From positions 62,001 through 126,000 of the forward strand of contig NZ_SJTF01000003.1 of assembly GCF_004634245.1 (NCBI RefSeq): a stretch of DNA of 64,000 nt. Reading direction: 5' to 3'. The notes below the pieces were generated by a model. It had not been told where the DNA came from. It saw nothing but the letters and a program-made list of their open reading frames with translations, and made no database searches. Shown piece by piece: positions 30,852 to 40,733 of the stretch (the first letter of the stretch is position 1; each line of letters begins with the position of its first letter). The position numbers and the translations under genes are program-made. This DNA comes from Flavobacterium foetidum (GTDB lineage: Bacteria > Bacteroidota > Bacteroidia > Flavobacteriales > Flavobacteriaceae).

Positions 30852-32990
30852 TTATAAATTCTTAATCACAAATTCTGACCTTCTGTTCAACTCATGCTCT
30901 TCTTCTGTACAAGATTCATCAGTTTTACATTTTATAATCGGCACCGATTCTCCGTAGCCTTTTGCTACAACTCTTTTGGCATCAATGCCGGATTGAATAA
31001 TAAATTCCCGAGTAGAATTGGCTCTTTTTTGAGATAAATTTTCATTAAACTTTTCATTCCCGCGCGAGTCAGTGTGCGAACCGATTTCGATTATCATTCC
31101 GGGATATTTTTTCATCAATTCAACCACTCTTCCCAAAACCACTTTTGATTCTTTTCGGATATACCATAAATTGTAATCGAAGTAAATCGGGTCTGTCTTG
31201 ATGATGAGACGATCTTTGTCCTTGACAACATCTTTTTCCTGCTCTAAAATCTGTTTTACTTTTTCAGTTTTTCTAATTTCTGCAGCTACAATTTCTGCCT
31301 GTTTGGCTTTTTTCTCCTTCTCCTTCAGTTCAATTGCGGCCAGAATTTCTTTTTTCTTGTTTTCTTCTTCTAAAATAAGTTCTTGTTTTCTCTTCTTTTC
31401 TGCATTTTCTTTTTCTTCCAGCTTGATTGCTTCCATAGATTTCAATGCCAATGAACCGTCATTTACTGCATCTCTTGTTTTATCTGCCGTAACAAGTCTT
31501 GATTCGTTTGTATACTTTTCCTTAAAAGCAGAGATTTTATAAGAAGCCTCGCAGGCAATAGTAAAATTAAATTTTCCGTCAAGCGGAGTTGTAAATGTGT
31601 TCAAAGTATTTTTATCAGAATCCTGCAGAATTACAGTTGCATTTTCAAGCGGAAGCCCCGTGTCCATATCTGTAATCGTTCCGGCTATAAACTGTTTGCA
31701 GTCTTCGACAATCAAATCCTTGATTTCTTTAAACTGATAAATATCGTCGCTTCCTTTCCCGCCTTCTCTGTTAGAGGCAAAGTAGCCTTCTTTGGTTTCC
31801 GAATCAATATTAAAGGCAAAATCATCTAGATTTGAATTTAATGGTAAACCGATATTTACCGGTTTAGAATATTCGTTTCCATTAATATCCGAAACAAAGA
31901 CATCCAATAAACCGTATCCTAAATGTCCGTCTGAAGAAAAATACAGTTTATGATCTGCTGATGCAAAAGGAAATTGCTCACGTTTAGCGGTGTTGATTTC
32001 TGGCCCGAGGTTTTTTGGCGTATCAAATGCTCCTTTATTAATATTAATTGAATAAATATCAAACGAACCAAATGATCCCGGCATATCAGAAGCAAAATAT
32101 AATACTTTCTCATCGGCGCTCAAAGCTGGATGTTCAACCGAATAGTTTGGGCTGTTAAAAGGAAGCGAAGTAATATTGGTCCATTTTCCATCTACTAATT
32201 CGGCTTTAAAAATCTGCAGATTCGAAATTTTCTTATCATCCTTCTTTTTCTTTCCGTTTTTAGAATTATTACGAGTAAAATACATCGTTTTGCCGTCTTT
32301 TGTAAAAATAGCATTCGATTCGTGCATTCCCGTTTTCAGTTCTTTAGCAAAATAATGTACAAGCGAGTCTGAAGAAAATATATTTTTTAGTGGAATCGAA
32401 ACTAGATTCAGGTAAGTATTATTATCCCATTTGTATTTTTTATCAAACCATCCAGGTTTCAGTTTTACACCGGCAAAGACTAGATTGTCTTTGTATCTAA
32501 CAGCTCCAAATTCAGAATTTGGCGTATTGATCGGAAGATTTTTAATTTCAAAACGTTTTCCGATTGCCGTTACATTTTCTAAAGTTTTGATATCTTTCTC
32601 GAAATTGACGATATCATCAGAATTTCCAGATTTAGAAAAATATTCTTTGAGCATATTATTGGCATCCTCGTAACTGTTGGTAGCTTTAAGAGTCTGAGCA
32701 TATCTAAAATAATATTCCCTATCGAGACCATTATTATAATTATTGATCAAGAGACGATAATAGCGTTGTGCTTTAATCAAATCATTGGTGTAATAATAAG
32801 AATCTGCCAAATTTTTGATGACTTCCTGAGATGGTTTTTCGTCTGCCAATTTCTGATAGAGAATGATTGCTTCACTGTAATAAGTCCTATCAAAGAATTT
32901 CTTTGCTCTGATTAATTCTTGATCTTGAGCATTTATAAACTGTATTGAAAATACGAATATAATAACGATGAGTTTTTTCATATTTTTCAT
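30852..32990 (-). CDS. PorE-like OmpA-family protein, 712 aa
   Basis: After a signal peptide (IIFVFSIQFINAQ) come TPR-like helices (about 25-130), PD40/propeller strands (about 230-425, with EHPALSADEKVLYFASDM and YFASNREGGKGSDDIY), a carboxypeptidase-regulatory-like domain (about 435-510), a charged coiled coil (about 520-590) and an OmpA peptidoglycan-binding domain (about 595-712, IEIGSHTDSRGNEKFNENLS, RVVAKGYGES). TPR, propeller, regulatory domain, OmpA is the order known for PorE of the type IX secretion machinery. It follows the SprF-like gene by 1 bp. An in-frame Met at 32981 is an alternative start. Confidence 0.85.
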   Translation of the reverse strand: MKNMKKLIVIIFVFSIQFINAQDQELIRAKKFFDRTYYSEAIILYQKLADEKPSQEVIKNLADSYYYTNDLIKAQRYYRLLINNYNNGLDREYYFRYAQTLKATNSYEDANNMLKEYFSKSGNSDDIVNFEKDIKTLENVTAIGKRFEIKNLPINTPNSEFGAVRYKDNLVFAGVKLKPGWFDKKYKWDNNTYLNLVSIPLKNIFSSDSLVHYFAKELKTGMHESNAIFTKDGKTMYFTRNNSKNGKKKKDDKKISNLQIFKAELVDGKWTNITSLPFNSPNYSVEHPALSADEKVLYFASDMPGSFGSFDIYSININKGAFDTPKNLGPEINTAKREQFPFASADHKLYFSSDGHLGYGLLDVFVSDINGNEYSKPVNIGLPLNSNLDDFAFNIDSETKEGYFASNREGGKGSDDIYQFKEIKDLIVEDCKQFIAGTITDMDTGLPLENATVILQDSDKNTLNTFTTPLDGKFNFTIACEASYKISAFKEKYTNESRLVTADKTRDAVNDGSLALKSMEAIKLEEKENAEKKRKQELILEEENKKKEILAAIELKEKEKKAKQAEIVAAEIRKTEKVKQILEQEKDVVKDKDRLIIKTDPIYFDYNLWYIRKESKVVLGRVVELMKKYPGMIIEIGSHTDSRGNEKFNENLSQKRANSTREFIIQSGIDAKRVVAKGYGESVPIIKCKTDESCTEEEHELNRRSEFVIKNL

Positions 32991-32991
32991 T

Positions 32992-33918
32992 TTAAAAGAA
33001 TCTTGGCGATTTATCGAATCCTTTTCCTAATAAGTCAAGATCAAACAATAGCATAATTTCGTGTGTACCCGAGTTAAACTGTCCGAAATTGGTGAGCGTA
33101 TAATCGTAAGCGTAACCCGCACGAAGTGTTGGAGTGATGTTGAAATTGAATAAAGCGCTCACAGAATCACCAATTCTATAGGCAGCTCCAAATTCAAACT
33201 TTTCATTGTAGAGCACATTGGCTGTAAAGTCGAAAGTCATTGGAGCTCCTTTTACTATTTTGGTCATAAATGCAGGTTTCAGCTTCAGCATATCATTCAT
33301 CTGGAAAACATAACCTGCTGTTAAAAAAGTATGTATTTCTTCAGAACCAAAAGCATTAATTCCTGATTTTTCTTCGATATATTTTGACTTTAGTAAATTC
33401 GGAACAGATAATCCAACATATAAATTATCTCTAAAATAATAAGCTCCTACACCAATATTAGGCTTTGTCGCATTTATGTTTTCGGAGAAAGCAAAATCGG
33501 TTTGCGGATCTGTAAAACGGAATCCATTAAAATTAGTCTGCATTGATGAAAATCCGGCTTTAAGTCCGAGCGAAAGGTTATACTTTCCTCCTAATTTTAA
33601 AACATAAGCAAAATCTGCATACAGATTATTTTCTTTTTTAGCACCGTCTCCGATATCATCAGAAATAAAAGACAGTCCGACCTCGACCTTATCCGACAAA
33701 GCGCTGTGTCCAAAAAAGGTAAAAGTTTTAGGAGCTCCTACCGCCCCAACCCACTGTGTTCTGTAGAGCGCTCCAAAATTCATCATAGCGGGAACTCCTG
33801 TTGCATAGGCCGGATTTACCACGCTCATGTTGTACATATAATGTGTGTATTCTGGATCTTGCTGTGCGGTAACTGAGAGACAGAAAAGGAAATTTATAAA
33901 AAGTATAATTTTTTTCAT
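32992..33918 (-). CDS. Type IX secretion membrane protein, PorP/SprF family, 308 aa
   Basis: A signal peptide (IILFINFLFCLSVTAQ) is followed directly by QQDPEYTHYMYNMSVVNPAYATG, the PorP/SprF hallmark. The rest is a 14-strand-type outer-membrane barrel with MNFGALYRTQWVGAVGAPKTFTFFGHS and a C-terminal GTHEIMLLFDLD. SprF-like proteins are needed for export or surface attachment of type-B CTD substrates and are usually encoded beside their substrate. Here the substrate gene lies 27 bp upstream and the PorE-like gene immediately downstream, giving a compact three-gene operon. Confidence 0.92.
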   Translation of the reverse strand: MKKIILFINFLFCLSVTAQQDPEYTHYMYNMSVVNPAYATGVPAMMNFGALYRTQWVGAVGAPKTFTFFGHSALSDKVEVGLSFISDDIGDGAKKENNLYADFAYVLKLGGKYNLSLGLKAGFSSMQTNFNGFRFTDPQTDFAFSENINATKPNIGVGAYYFRDNLYVGLSVPNLLKSKYIEEKSGINAFGSEEIHTFLTAGYVFQMNDMLKLKPAFMTKIVKGAPMTFDFTANVLYNEKFEFGAAYRIGDSVSALFNFNITPTLRAGYAYDYTLTNFGQFNSGTHEIMLLFDLDLLGKGFDKSPRFF

Positions 33919-33945
33919 TTGAAGATTTATTAAAAAAAAAATGAA

Positions 33946-36576
33946 TTATCGATTTAAATAAAGACGACCCTGAACAGGCGGTTTATTGTCTTTATTAAAA
34001 TGAAGCACATAGAAGTAAACTCCGTTTGGAGCAATGCCACCCGCAATGCCGCTCCTTTCGTAATTCATACCGTCCCATGCCGGTTTATTTTTATCTCCCT
34101 TATACATTCCAAGTCCGTATCTGTTAAAGATTTCGAGCGTATAATCTGGATATAGAAATTCGATATCTTTAATTACAAACGAATCATTTACACCGTCTCC
34201 ATTTGGAGAAAATCCATCAGGAATAAAAAACGGATACTGTGGTGCATCACAATCTTTTAACGAAACCGTTACAGCTAAATTCTGATCTGAGAAACAATTA
34301 TCCGTCGGCGAAAAATCAAAACCGTAATAGGTATTTTTATCAATCAAAATAGTTGATGAAGAGAGCAGATTTCCACCAGTTGGAGCATCATACCAAACCA
34401 CTGTCATTGGCGAATTGGTATTATTAGACAAATCTAAAATTGTCGGATTATCGAGTCCACAGAAATTTTCGCCGTCTTGCTTGAGTTCCGGAGCAGGGAC
34501 ATCGGTTATCGTGACCGTAATCATAGATGCAGGAGAAACACATCCTGCTGCAGAAGTAACTGTTACATAATAATTTTCAGATTTTAGAATATAACTTTCA
34601 GCAAGAGGCGTTGTTAAAGTCGGTGAATTGTACCATTTATATTGCGTTCCATGCGGTTGCAGATCTTCTACAGAAGCATCGTCGGCTTTACAAAAAGTCT
34701 GATTGTTTACTGTTGGTGCCACCGGAATCGGATTTAAGACAAAAGAATCTGAAACCCCTATAACAGCGGTATCACAATTTGTGCTATTATTTTTTAAATT
34801 GGTGATATTCAAGGTTGAAGTTCCTGAATTTGAAAGCAAATTTGCTGGAACGACAAAAGAAGCGCTTCCGTTTACAGGAGCCAGAGTGATGGTTTCTATT
34901 CCCGAAATATTGCTTCCGGTAATGGTGTAAGATATAGCCACATCTGTCAAATTTCCAAAACCAGAAATGGTTGCTCTAACTGCTTCACCAAAACAAACAT
35001 TCTGAATCTGAATCCTTAGTGTCGAAAAATTAGGCAATGGATTGATTAGGATTTCACCCCTTACATTTGCAGTATTGGTACATTGCGATACAACATTAGT
35101 AATTCTCGTAATCCTGATGACCGATGTGCCGCTTCTTGCATTTAAAACCTCGGGTACCGTAAAAACAGCTTTTCCGTCTACGACTGTTATACGTACAACC
35201 TGTGCAGTTGCTGTGTTTGCTCCAGAAATATTGTAAACAATATCGTAGACTCCATCGGCAAGATTTACAGCATTGCTCATGTTTATCAATGCATCTTGAT
35301 TCTGACAAACTACAGGAGTATCCAAAACAGCATCTGTTAAATCTGGAAGCGGATAAATAATCAAATCGTCTGAAAGATTGTTGATGATATTCTGACAAGC
35401 CAATATACTGTTTACCGAAACGATACTGGTAATGTTGACATTAAAAATACCTACGTTTTTAAAATAATCCGAACTTATAGGAAATATTAGGATACCATTT
35501 GTAAAATTTGCTGTTACTCGCTCAGAACCGCCATTTGGTCCTGATACATTAAAATAAACATAGTAAGTTCCGTTCGGAATAGGTGCAGGACCTTTTGTTA
35601 TCATGACAGAATAACTTGCTGTCGGGATTTCATCTTCGCAGATATCAGAGTTAACGACGACAACTGCATCTGTAAAATCAAGTTTTGTTTCCAGTCTGAT
35701 TCTTACAGTCGTTATGTCGTCAGGACAAATCGGATTGTTGGAAGGCACTCGATACGAAAAATTGTACGTTCCTTCGCCTCGGGTATTGTATATTCTTTCA
35801 AGGTTAATGTTATGATCACCATTAAAAGTCAATTCGCCCGTTCCCGAATTATCTCTCCATGTACCACCCAAATCATAGCCTGAAATTCTGCTGAACAAAT
35901 CTAAATCGGTATATGCAGAAAGGCCGTCACTGGCACATAAATCTAAATGAGCTGGAGTACCAGATTCTGGTGCTCTGAAAACACTTATAAATGCCGTCGA
36001 AGACATTGCAGGACAGGTTCCGATAGCTGGCATAGTATAGGTAAATTTATAATTCCCCTGCATATTCGTAACATTTATAGAAGAATTGACATACTGATTG
36101 GTCGTATCATTATACCATTGCCCATTTGATTGGGGACTAACATCTACACCATTAAATGCCTGAAAAAGATTAAAGAAACCAACAGAACTACAAACAGAAA
36201 CATTGGGAGAAGTCACCCCAGAATAACCGCCAATAGTTACTGTAACTATAGCTGTATTATCGGTGCAACCGTTGTTGGCGGGCGCTGTGTAAGTGTAATT
36301 ATAAATGCCACTCTCACGGATAAGCTGTGCATTTAAAATTCCCGTGTTTAAATTAAGACCTCCAGACTCGTAATCGTCTGTCCAAGTTCCTCCCGGCGTT
36401 GGGCTTCCTCCCAAAAGGGCAAACAAATCGATTGTCTTACTGCTTGAATTAGGAATATCACAGACTGTAAAAACAGCATCTGTACCTGCACATTGTGCAT
36501 GGAGCGAAGAAGAAAATATTGAGAAAAAAACAAAAAATAAAAATATTCGTAAGAATTTATTGTAGTTTTTTGCCAT
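33946..36576 (-). CDS. Modular surface protein with type-B T9SS sorting domain, 876 aa
   Basis: The signal peptide ends at HAQ (residue 28). Three repeats of about 90 residues follow (29-116, 117-200, 201-295), each with a Cys near the start, a GGTW or GQWYND tryptophan strand and a Y.F.Y..P...C ending. Three longer modules follow (about 296-410, 411-514, 515-617), each ending in P(L/I)P, then two Cys-containing Ig-like modules. The C-terminal 90 residues contain PDGFSPNGDGVND, LEIFNRYG and GVYFYVLHF, the gliding-motility-associated type-B sorting domain. It is exported by the type IX system and held at the surface, likely an adhesin. Ligand unknown. Confidence 0.9.
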   Translation of the reverse strand: MAKNYNKFLRIFLFFVFFSIFSSSLHAQCAGTDAVFTVCDIPNSSSKTIDLFALLGGSPTPGGTWTDDYESGGLNLNTGILNAQLIRESGIYNYTYTAPANNGCTDNTAIVTVTIGGYSGVTSPNVSVCSSVGFFNLFQAFNGVDVSPQSNGQWYNDTTNQYVNSSINVTNMQGNYKFTYTMPAIGTCPAMSSTAFISVFRAPESGTPAHLDLCASDGLSAYTDLDLFSRISGYDLGGTWRDNSGTGELTFNGDHNINLERIYNTRGEGTYNFSYRVPSNNPICPDDITTVRIRLETKLDFTDAVVVVNSDICEDEIPTASYSVMITKGPAPIPNGTYYVYFNVSGPNGGSERVTANFTNGILIFPISSDYFKNVGIFNVNITSIVSVNSILACQNIINNLSDDLIIYPLPDLTDAVLDTPVVCQNQDALINMSNAVNLADGVYDIVYNISGANTATAQVVRITVVDGKAVFTVPEVLNARSGTSVIRITRITNVVSQCTNTANVRGEILINPLPNFSTLRIQIQNVCFGEAVRATISGFGNLTDVAISYTITGSNISGIETITLAPVNGSASFVVPANLLSNSGTSTLNITNLKNNSTNCDTAVIGVSDSFVLNPIPVAPTVNNQTFCKADDASVEDLQPHGTQYKWYNSPTLTTPLAESYILKSENYYVTVTSAAGCVSPASMITVTITDVPAPELKQDGENFCGLDNPTILDLSNNTNSPMTVVWYDAPTGGNLLSSSTILIDKNTYYGFDFSPTDNCFSDQNLAVTVSLKDCDAPQYPFFIPDGFSPNGDGVNDSFVIKDIEFLYPDYTLEIFNRYGLGMYKGDKNKPAWDGMNYERSGIAGGIAPNGVYFYVLHFNKDNKPPVQGRLYLNR

Positions 36577-36735
36577 AAAGTGGTATTTTTTTGATAAACT
36601 TACTAAAATTTAGCCCACTATTAGCATAAAATGCAATTTAACACTCATTTTTGCACAAATTTCAATAGAAACTGCATTATATTAATAAAAATCAAACATT
36701 TATTAAAATTATTTAACACATTTTAAAACAGCATC

Positions 36736-38061
36736 TTAAAGCTCATCTTGTAGTTTAAATCTGAATTTTAAAATGACACTGTCGCGCTCTACCTCTAATG
36801 TAATCCAAACATCCTCTTCTGATTTTAACATTTGATTAATTTGTTGCAAAGAATACTTATAAGGCCTTTCGTGATTAATGCTTACAATAATATCTCCTGC
36901 CTGCAGACCACATTTGGCGGCGGCCGAGAATTTTCTAATGTTTACAATTTCGTAAACAGGCTTTAAAGCAAATTTATATTTAAAATTATCGTCTTTTTTT
37001 CCGTCGTAACTCACATCGCTAAAAGAGTTTGAAACCTGAACAGTCTCCATATGCACTGTTTCCTGCACCCACTGCAATCCATTGTGTTGTACCGTAATAC
37101 CGCTTTTATTATAGGTAAAAGGTTCTTTGTATCTGCTATTTTTACGCAGGTACAGCTTTTGATCTTGATAATCTAAAACCAGAGTAAATCTCTTAAAAAT
37201 TTCTCCTCCGACAGACCCAATACGATTAGGAACCATTTTTACATTTTTGATAGATGACGAATCAGGAAAAGAAACTATTGGCCTTTTAAACTCAAATCCG
37301 TCAATAGAAAACTTTTCGATTTTGGCGCGATGCCCTTCAATATCGCCGCTGAATCCTTTTCCTAAAAAGTCAGGAAAATTCTTTTTAGGAAGCTTTATTT
37401 TGTCGTTCTCAAAAATCCAGAAGGCATCACTGTTTCCAATATCTACAAGGAGTTTTGCCGACATTGCAACAGAATCAACCACTGCATTTGTCTGTATATA
37501 AGGCTTAGATCTTTCTATCGTAATTGGGATTTGAGTGAATTTTTTCTCGAGTTTCTGCTTGATTTTACTCTTACTTCCATAGACTATCACTTTCTTTTTA
37601 CTGTAATTTATTTCGACAACATTATTTTTAAAGAATTTATAGCCAATAATTCCGTTGACTGGAATCCCGATATGCGAAGACAAATTAAAACTCTGATCGA
37701 GGATTATATAAACCAAATGCCCGCTCGAACGCAAGCCATGCGTCTCGAGAACGTTGTTGGCAGATTTCAGTCCTTCAACCTCTTCCTCGCTCCCTAGTCC
37801 GCGAAGTCTTATTTTTTCTATATTATTAAAACTAACCTCTTTTTTTTCCTCCATACTAAAAAGTATTGTCTCTTCGACTCCAGAATCAAGGAGAAAATTT
37901 AGCTCAACTCCGTTTACTTTTATCGGAATAAAAACAAGATTATTGATCATTTTAAATGGAATCACCACCTTACTGTTCTTGCCTTGAATCGAAAAATCGC
38001 CTTGTGCGGAAATAAAAAATGGCAGCAATAACCCAAAAAACAATCCTATATATTTTTTCAT
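36736..38061 (-). CDS. Retropepsin-like aspartyl protease with PDZ domain, 441 aa
   Basis: The start is at the ATG at 38061 (MKKYIGLFFGLLLPFFISAQ), a signal peptide. A TTG two codons upstream is less likely. Two protease halves are seen: FIPIKVNGVELNFLLDSG (Asp59-Ser-Gly) with GVEETILF, and AKLLVDIGNSDAFWIF (Asp207-Ile-Gly). The first triad is an accepted DSG variant. The second, DIG, is unusual. A PDZ domain (about 350-440, CGLQAGDIIVSINHERP) completes the protein. This layout is common in exported Bacteroidota proteins of unknown substrate. It is monocistronic as far as can be seen. Confidence 0.8.
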   Translation of the reverse strand: MKKYIGLFFGLLLPFFISAQGDFSIQGKNSKVVIPFKMINNLVFIPIKVNGVELNFLLDSGVEETILFSMEEKKEVSFNNIEKIRLRGLGSEEEVEGLKSANNVLETHGLRSSGHLVYIILDQSFNLSSHIGIPVNGIIGYKFFKNNVVEINYSKKKVIVYGSKSKIKQKLEKKFTQIPITIERSKPYIQTNAVVDSVAMSAKLLVDIGNSDAFWIFENDKIKLPKKNFPDFLGKGFSGDIEGHRAKIEKFSIDGFEFKRPIVSFPDSSSIKNVKMVPNRIGSVGGEIFKRFTLVLDYQDQKLYLRKNSRYKEPFTYNKSGITVQHNGLQWVQETVHMETVQVSNSFSDVSYDGKKDDNFKYKFALKPVYEIVNIRKFSAAAKCGLQAGDIIVSINHERPYKYSLQQINQMLKSEEDVWITLEVERDSVILKFRFKLQDEL

Positions 38062-38184
38062 TGGCAATATTTTATTATAAAATTAGTAAATATATCTATA
38101 ATTGTTACATTTTCGCAAGTGCTCATATTGTATACGTTATATTCGAAAAAAAAATGCAAATTTGCACTTCAATAATTTAAACTC

Positions 38185-39381
38185 ATGCCAACAATTTCAC
38201 ACAAAGGCAGAAACATGCCCGAATCACCGATACGCAAACTTGCTCCTTTTGCAGATCTTGCAAAACAAAAAGGACACAAGGTGTATCATTTAAACATTGG
38301 TCAACCGGATATCAAGACACCCGAAGTGGCCATCGAGGCGGTAAAAAATATTGATTTAAGTATTATAGAGTACAGTCCGTCAGCCGGATATGAAAGTTAT
38401 AGAAAAAAATTAGCTCATTTTTACCAGCGCCAAAATGTAAATGTAAACCCAGAAGACATCATTGTAACCACTGGTGGCTCTGAAGCCTTACTTTTTGCAC
38501 TGGCCACAATTACAGATCCAGGAGACGAAATTATCATTCCTGAACCTTTTTATGCTAATTATCATGCGTTTGCATCTTCAACAAGTGCAACCGTAGTTCC
38601 TCTTGTTTCTTCTATCGAAACCGCTTTTGCATTGCCAAGCATTGAAGAAGTAGAGCAACTTATCACACCCAAAACAAAAGCCATTCTGATTTGCAATCCT
38701 GGAAATCCGACCGGCTACTTATATTCTGAAGCCGAAATCAAACAGCTTGCTTCTTTGATAAAAAAACACGACCTGTATTTAATAGCAGACGAAGTGTATC
38801 GCGAATTTTTGTATGATGGAGATGATGTGCATTTTTCGGTGATGAATTTAGAAGATGTACAACAAAATGTGATTATGGTAGATTCTGTTTCTAAGCGTTA
38901 CAGTATGTGTGGTGCGCGAATAGGATGTCTGGTTACTAAAAACAAGGAGGTTCTTGCGACGGTAATGAAATTTGCTCAAGCACGTTTAAGTCCGCCTACA
39001 ATCGAACAGATTGCCTGTGAAGCTGCAATTGATACACCTCAAAGCTATTTTGACGAAGTAATTGGCGAATACAAAGAACGACGTAACACGCTGATTTCTG
39101 AATTAAACAAAATTGAAGGCGTTATTGTGACCAAACCAAAGGGTGCTTTTTATTGTATTGCCCAACTGCCAATAGCCGATTCTGACGATTTTGCTCAATG
39201 GTTATTGGAAAGTTATAATTTAAATGGCGAAACCGTTATGATTGCTCCTGCAAAAGGGTTTTATTCGACACCCGGCATGGGATTGAATCAAGTGCGTATT
39301 GCTTATGTCTTGAACAAAAAAGACCTTATTACGGCTGTTAACATTTTAAAAGAAGCTTTAAAAGTTTACACAAAAAAATAA
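38185..39381 (+). CDS. PLP-dependent class I/II aminotransferase, 398 aa
   Basis: The fold type I landmarks are all present: GQPDIKTPEV, YSPSAGYESYR, TTGGSEALLFA, EPFYANY, CNPGNPTGYLY, ADEVYREFLYDG and the PLP lysine Lys237 in DSVSKRYSMCGARIG. Arg near the C-terminus (NQVRIAYVL) would bind the substrate carboxylate. It resembles aspartate or aromatic aminotransferases, subgroup I-gamma/AspB-like. The exact amino acid pair is not readable. The start MPTISHKGRNMPES was kept because the helix it begins is normal for the family. Confidence 0.88.
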   Translation: MPTISHKGRNMPESPIRKLAPFADLAKQKGHKVYHLNIGQPDIKTPEVAIEAVKNIDLSIIEYSPSAGYESYRKKLAHFYQRQNVNVNPEDIIVTTGGSEALLFALATITDPGDEIIIPEPFYANYHAFASSTSATVVPLVSSIETAFALPSIEEVEQLITPKTKAILICNPGNPTGYLYSEAEIKQLASLIKKHDLYLIADEVYREFLYDGDDVHFSVMNLEDVQQNVIMVDSVSKRYSMCGARIGCLVTKNKEVLATVMKFAQARLSPPTIEQIACEAAIDTPQSYFDEVIGEYKERRNTLISELNKIEGVIVTKPKGAFYCIAQLPIADSDDFAQWLLESYNLNGETVMIAPAKGFYSTPGMGLNQVRIAYVLNKKDLITAVNILKEALKVYTKK

Positions 39382-39402
39382 AACTGAAACCAAACTTAGC
39401 TC

Positions 39403-39434
39403 AAAAGGCAATAACAAAAATGTTATTGTCTTTT
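39403..39434 (+). terminator. Terminator after aminotransferase
   Basis: AAAAGGCAATAACA (39403-39416) and TGTTATTGTCTTTT (39421-39434) pair with one G-T and a 4-bp loop. Confidence 0.65.
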
Positions 39435-39580
39435 GTGCTTTTAATGAACTGCTCTAAGACTAAATTACAGAATATCCAAAAAGCATGAATTAAATAATAA
39501 AAACGATAGAAAAGGTTTCCCATTTATTAATTATCTTTACCGCCTTAAAAAAGGAATACATATACTAATAGTAGTTTTTA

Positions 39581-40252
39581 ATGATAAATAACGAAGATTT
39601 TTTAGACGAAATAGGAGATAATCACTTCAGCAGCAATGCAAAAAACCCGCTTAGAGCAGATGCTTTTGATATTACTGACGAAGAAAAAATAGAAAAAATT
39701 AAAAAAGATGTTGAAAACATTCTGCAGACTCTTGGAATGGATTTAACAGACGATAGCATAAAAGGTACTCCAAACCGAGTTGCAAAAATGTTTGTAAAAG
39801 AAATTTTTGGCGGACTTAATCCTGCAAAACAGCCAAAAGCTTCTACTTTCGACAACAATTACAAATATGGCGAAATGCTTGTAGAGAAAAACATCACCGT
39901 TTACTCTACCTGCGAACACCACTTACTGCCTATCATAGGACGCGCTCATGTGGCTTATATTTCGAGCGGAAGAGTTATTGGTTTGTCTAAAATGAACCGT
40001 ATTGTCGAATATTATGCTAAAAGACCTCAGGTTCAAGAGCGTCTGACTATGCAGATCGTTCAGGAATTACAAAAAGCCTTAGGAACTGAAGATGTTGCCT
40101 GCGTAATTGATGCAAAACATCTTTGCGTAAATTCACGCGGTATTAAAGATATCGAAAGCAGTACCGTAACCTCTGAATTCGGAGGGAAATTCAAAGATCC
40201 GCAAACAAAAAGAGAATTTCTGGATTACATTAAACTAGACACTCAGTTTTAA
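39581..40252 (+). CDS. folE: GTP cyclohydrolase I, 223 aa
   Basis: The catalytic core is complete: the zinc ligands Cys111 and His114 in STCEHHLLPIIGRAHVAY and Cys182 in AKHLCVNSRGIKD, plus IGLSKMNRIVEYYAKRPQVQERLT. It converts GTP to dihydroneopterin triphosphate, the first step of folate (and possibly queuosine) synthesis, as a cytoplasmic decamer. The N-terminal 35 residues (MINNEDFLDEIGDNHFSSNA) are an acidic extension beyond the E. coli core. It is followed by a decayed gene and then cysS. Confidence 0.96.
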   Translation: MINNEDFLDEIGDNHFSSNAKNPLRADAFDITDEEKIEKIKKDVENILQTLGMDLTDDSIKGTPNRVAKMFVKEIFGGLNPAKQPKASTFDNNYKYGEMLVEKNITVYSTCEHHLLPIIGRAHVAYISSGRVIGLSKMNRIVEYYAKRPQVQERLTMQIVQELQKALGTEDVACVIDAKHLCVNSRGIKDIESSTVTSEFGGKFKDPQTKREFLDYIKLDTQF

Positions 40253-40289
40253 AAAAGCTTATTGTTTTTAGTTAATAGTTGTTGTTCTG

Positions 40290-40673
40290 ATGGCGAAAAT
40301 AGATAGATTGAAGATTTGGAAATTTGGAGACTGGCATGAGAAATCTGTCAGCAAATCGAATTTCTAATTCAAAATACAAGCTTAAAAACAAACTATTCTC
40401 AAAGATCAAACTGACAGAAGTTCAGATCCAGTTATGGATAATATTGCTGAGGTTTTGAACGAAATGGAAATAGAAATTCACCAATTTTTTAAGTATGGCA
40501 AAAGGTTCCGCTGGTTAGGTTAAATCGCAATCTTACACAGCTTTTGACAAAAACTGATTTCTGAAGAACAACATTTAAAGCTAAATGAAAGTGTTGAACT
40601 TATAAAAAACAAAATTGGAGCAATGATGGACTATCTTAATAATTGTGAACTCAAAGGATTAAAGTTTAAATAA
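40290..40673 (+). pseudogene. Decayed four-helix-bundle (S23/IVP-type) protein gene
   Basis: No single frame is open, but the three frames together give the familiar order of this family. First comes IEDLEIWRLA with EICQQIEFLIQNTSLKTN, then DNIAEVLNEME, then AKGSAG, and last ISEEQHLKLNESVELIKNK with MMDYLNNCELKGLKFK and a TAA at 40671-40673. Several frameshifts and stops break it. Intact members are about 115-120 residues, encoded in rRNA intervening sequences or free in the chromosome. It occupies most of the 481-bp gap between folE and cysS, and I see nothing else there. Confidence 0.75.
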
Positions 40674-40733
40674 CATTTTCAACCAAAAACAATAAACAAC
40701 AAACCATAAACAATAAACATTTAAGTCAAAAAT

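Noticed and set aside
31198..31542. 114-codon plus-strand frame opposite the PorE-like gene
   Set aside because: It is the antisense of the Lys/Glu-rich coiled coil, which gives a Ser/Phe-rich artefact.
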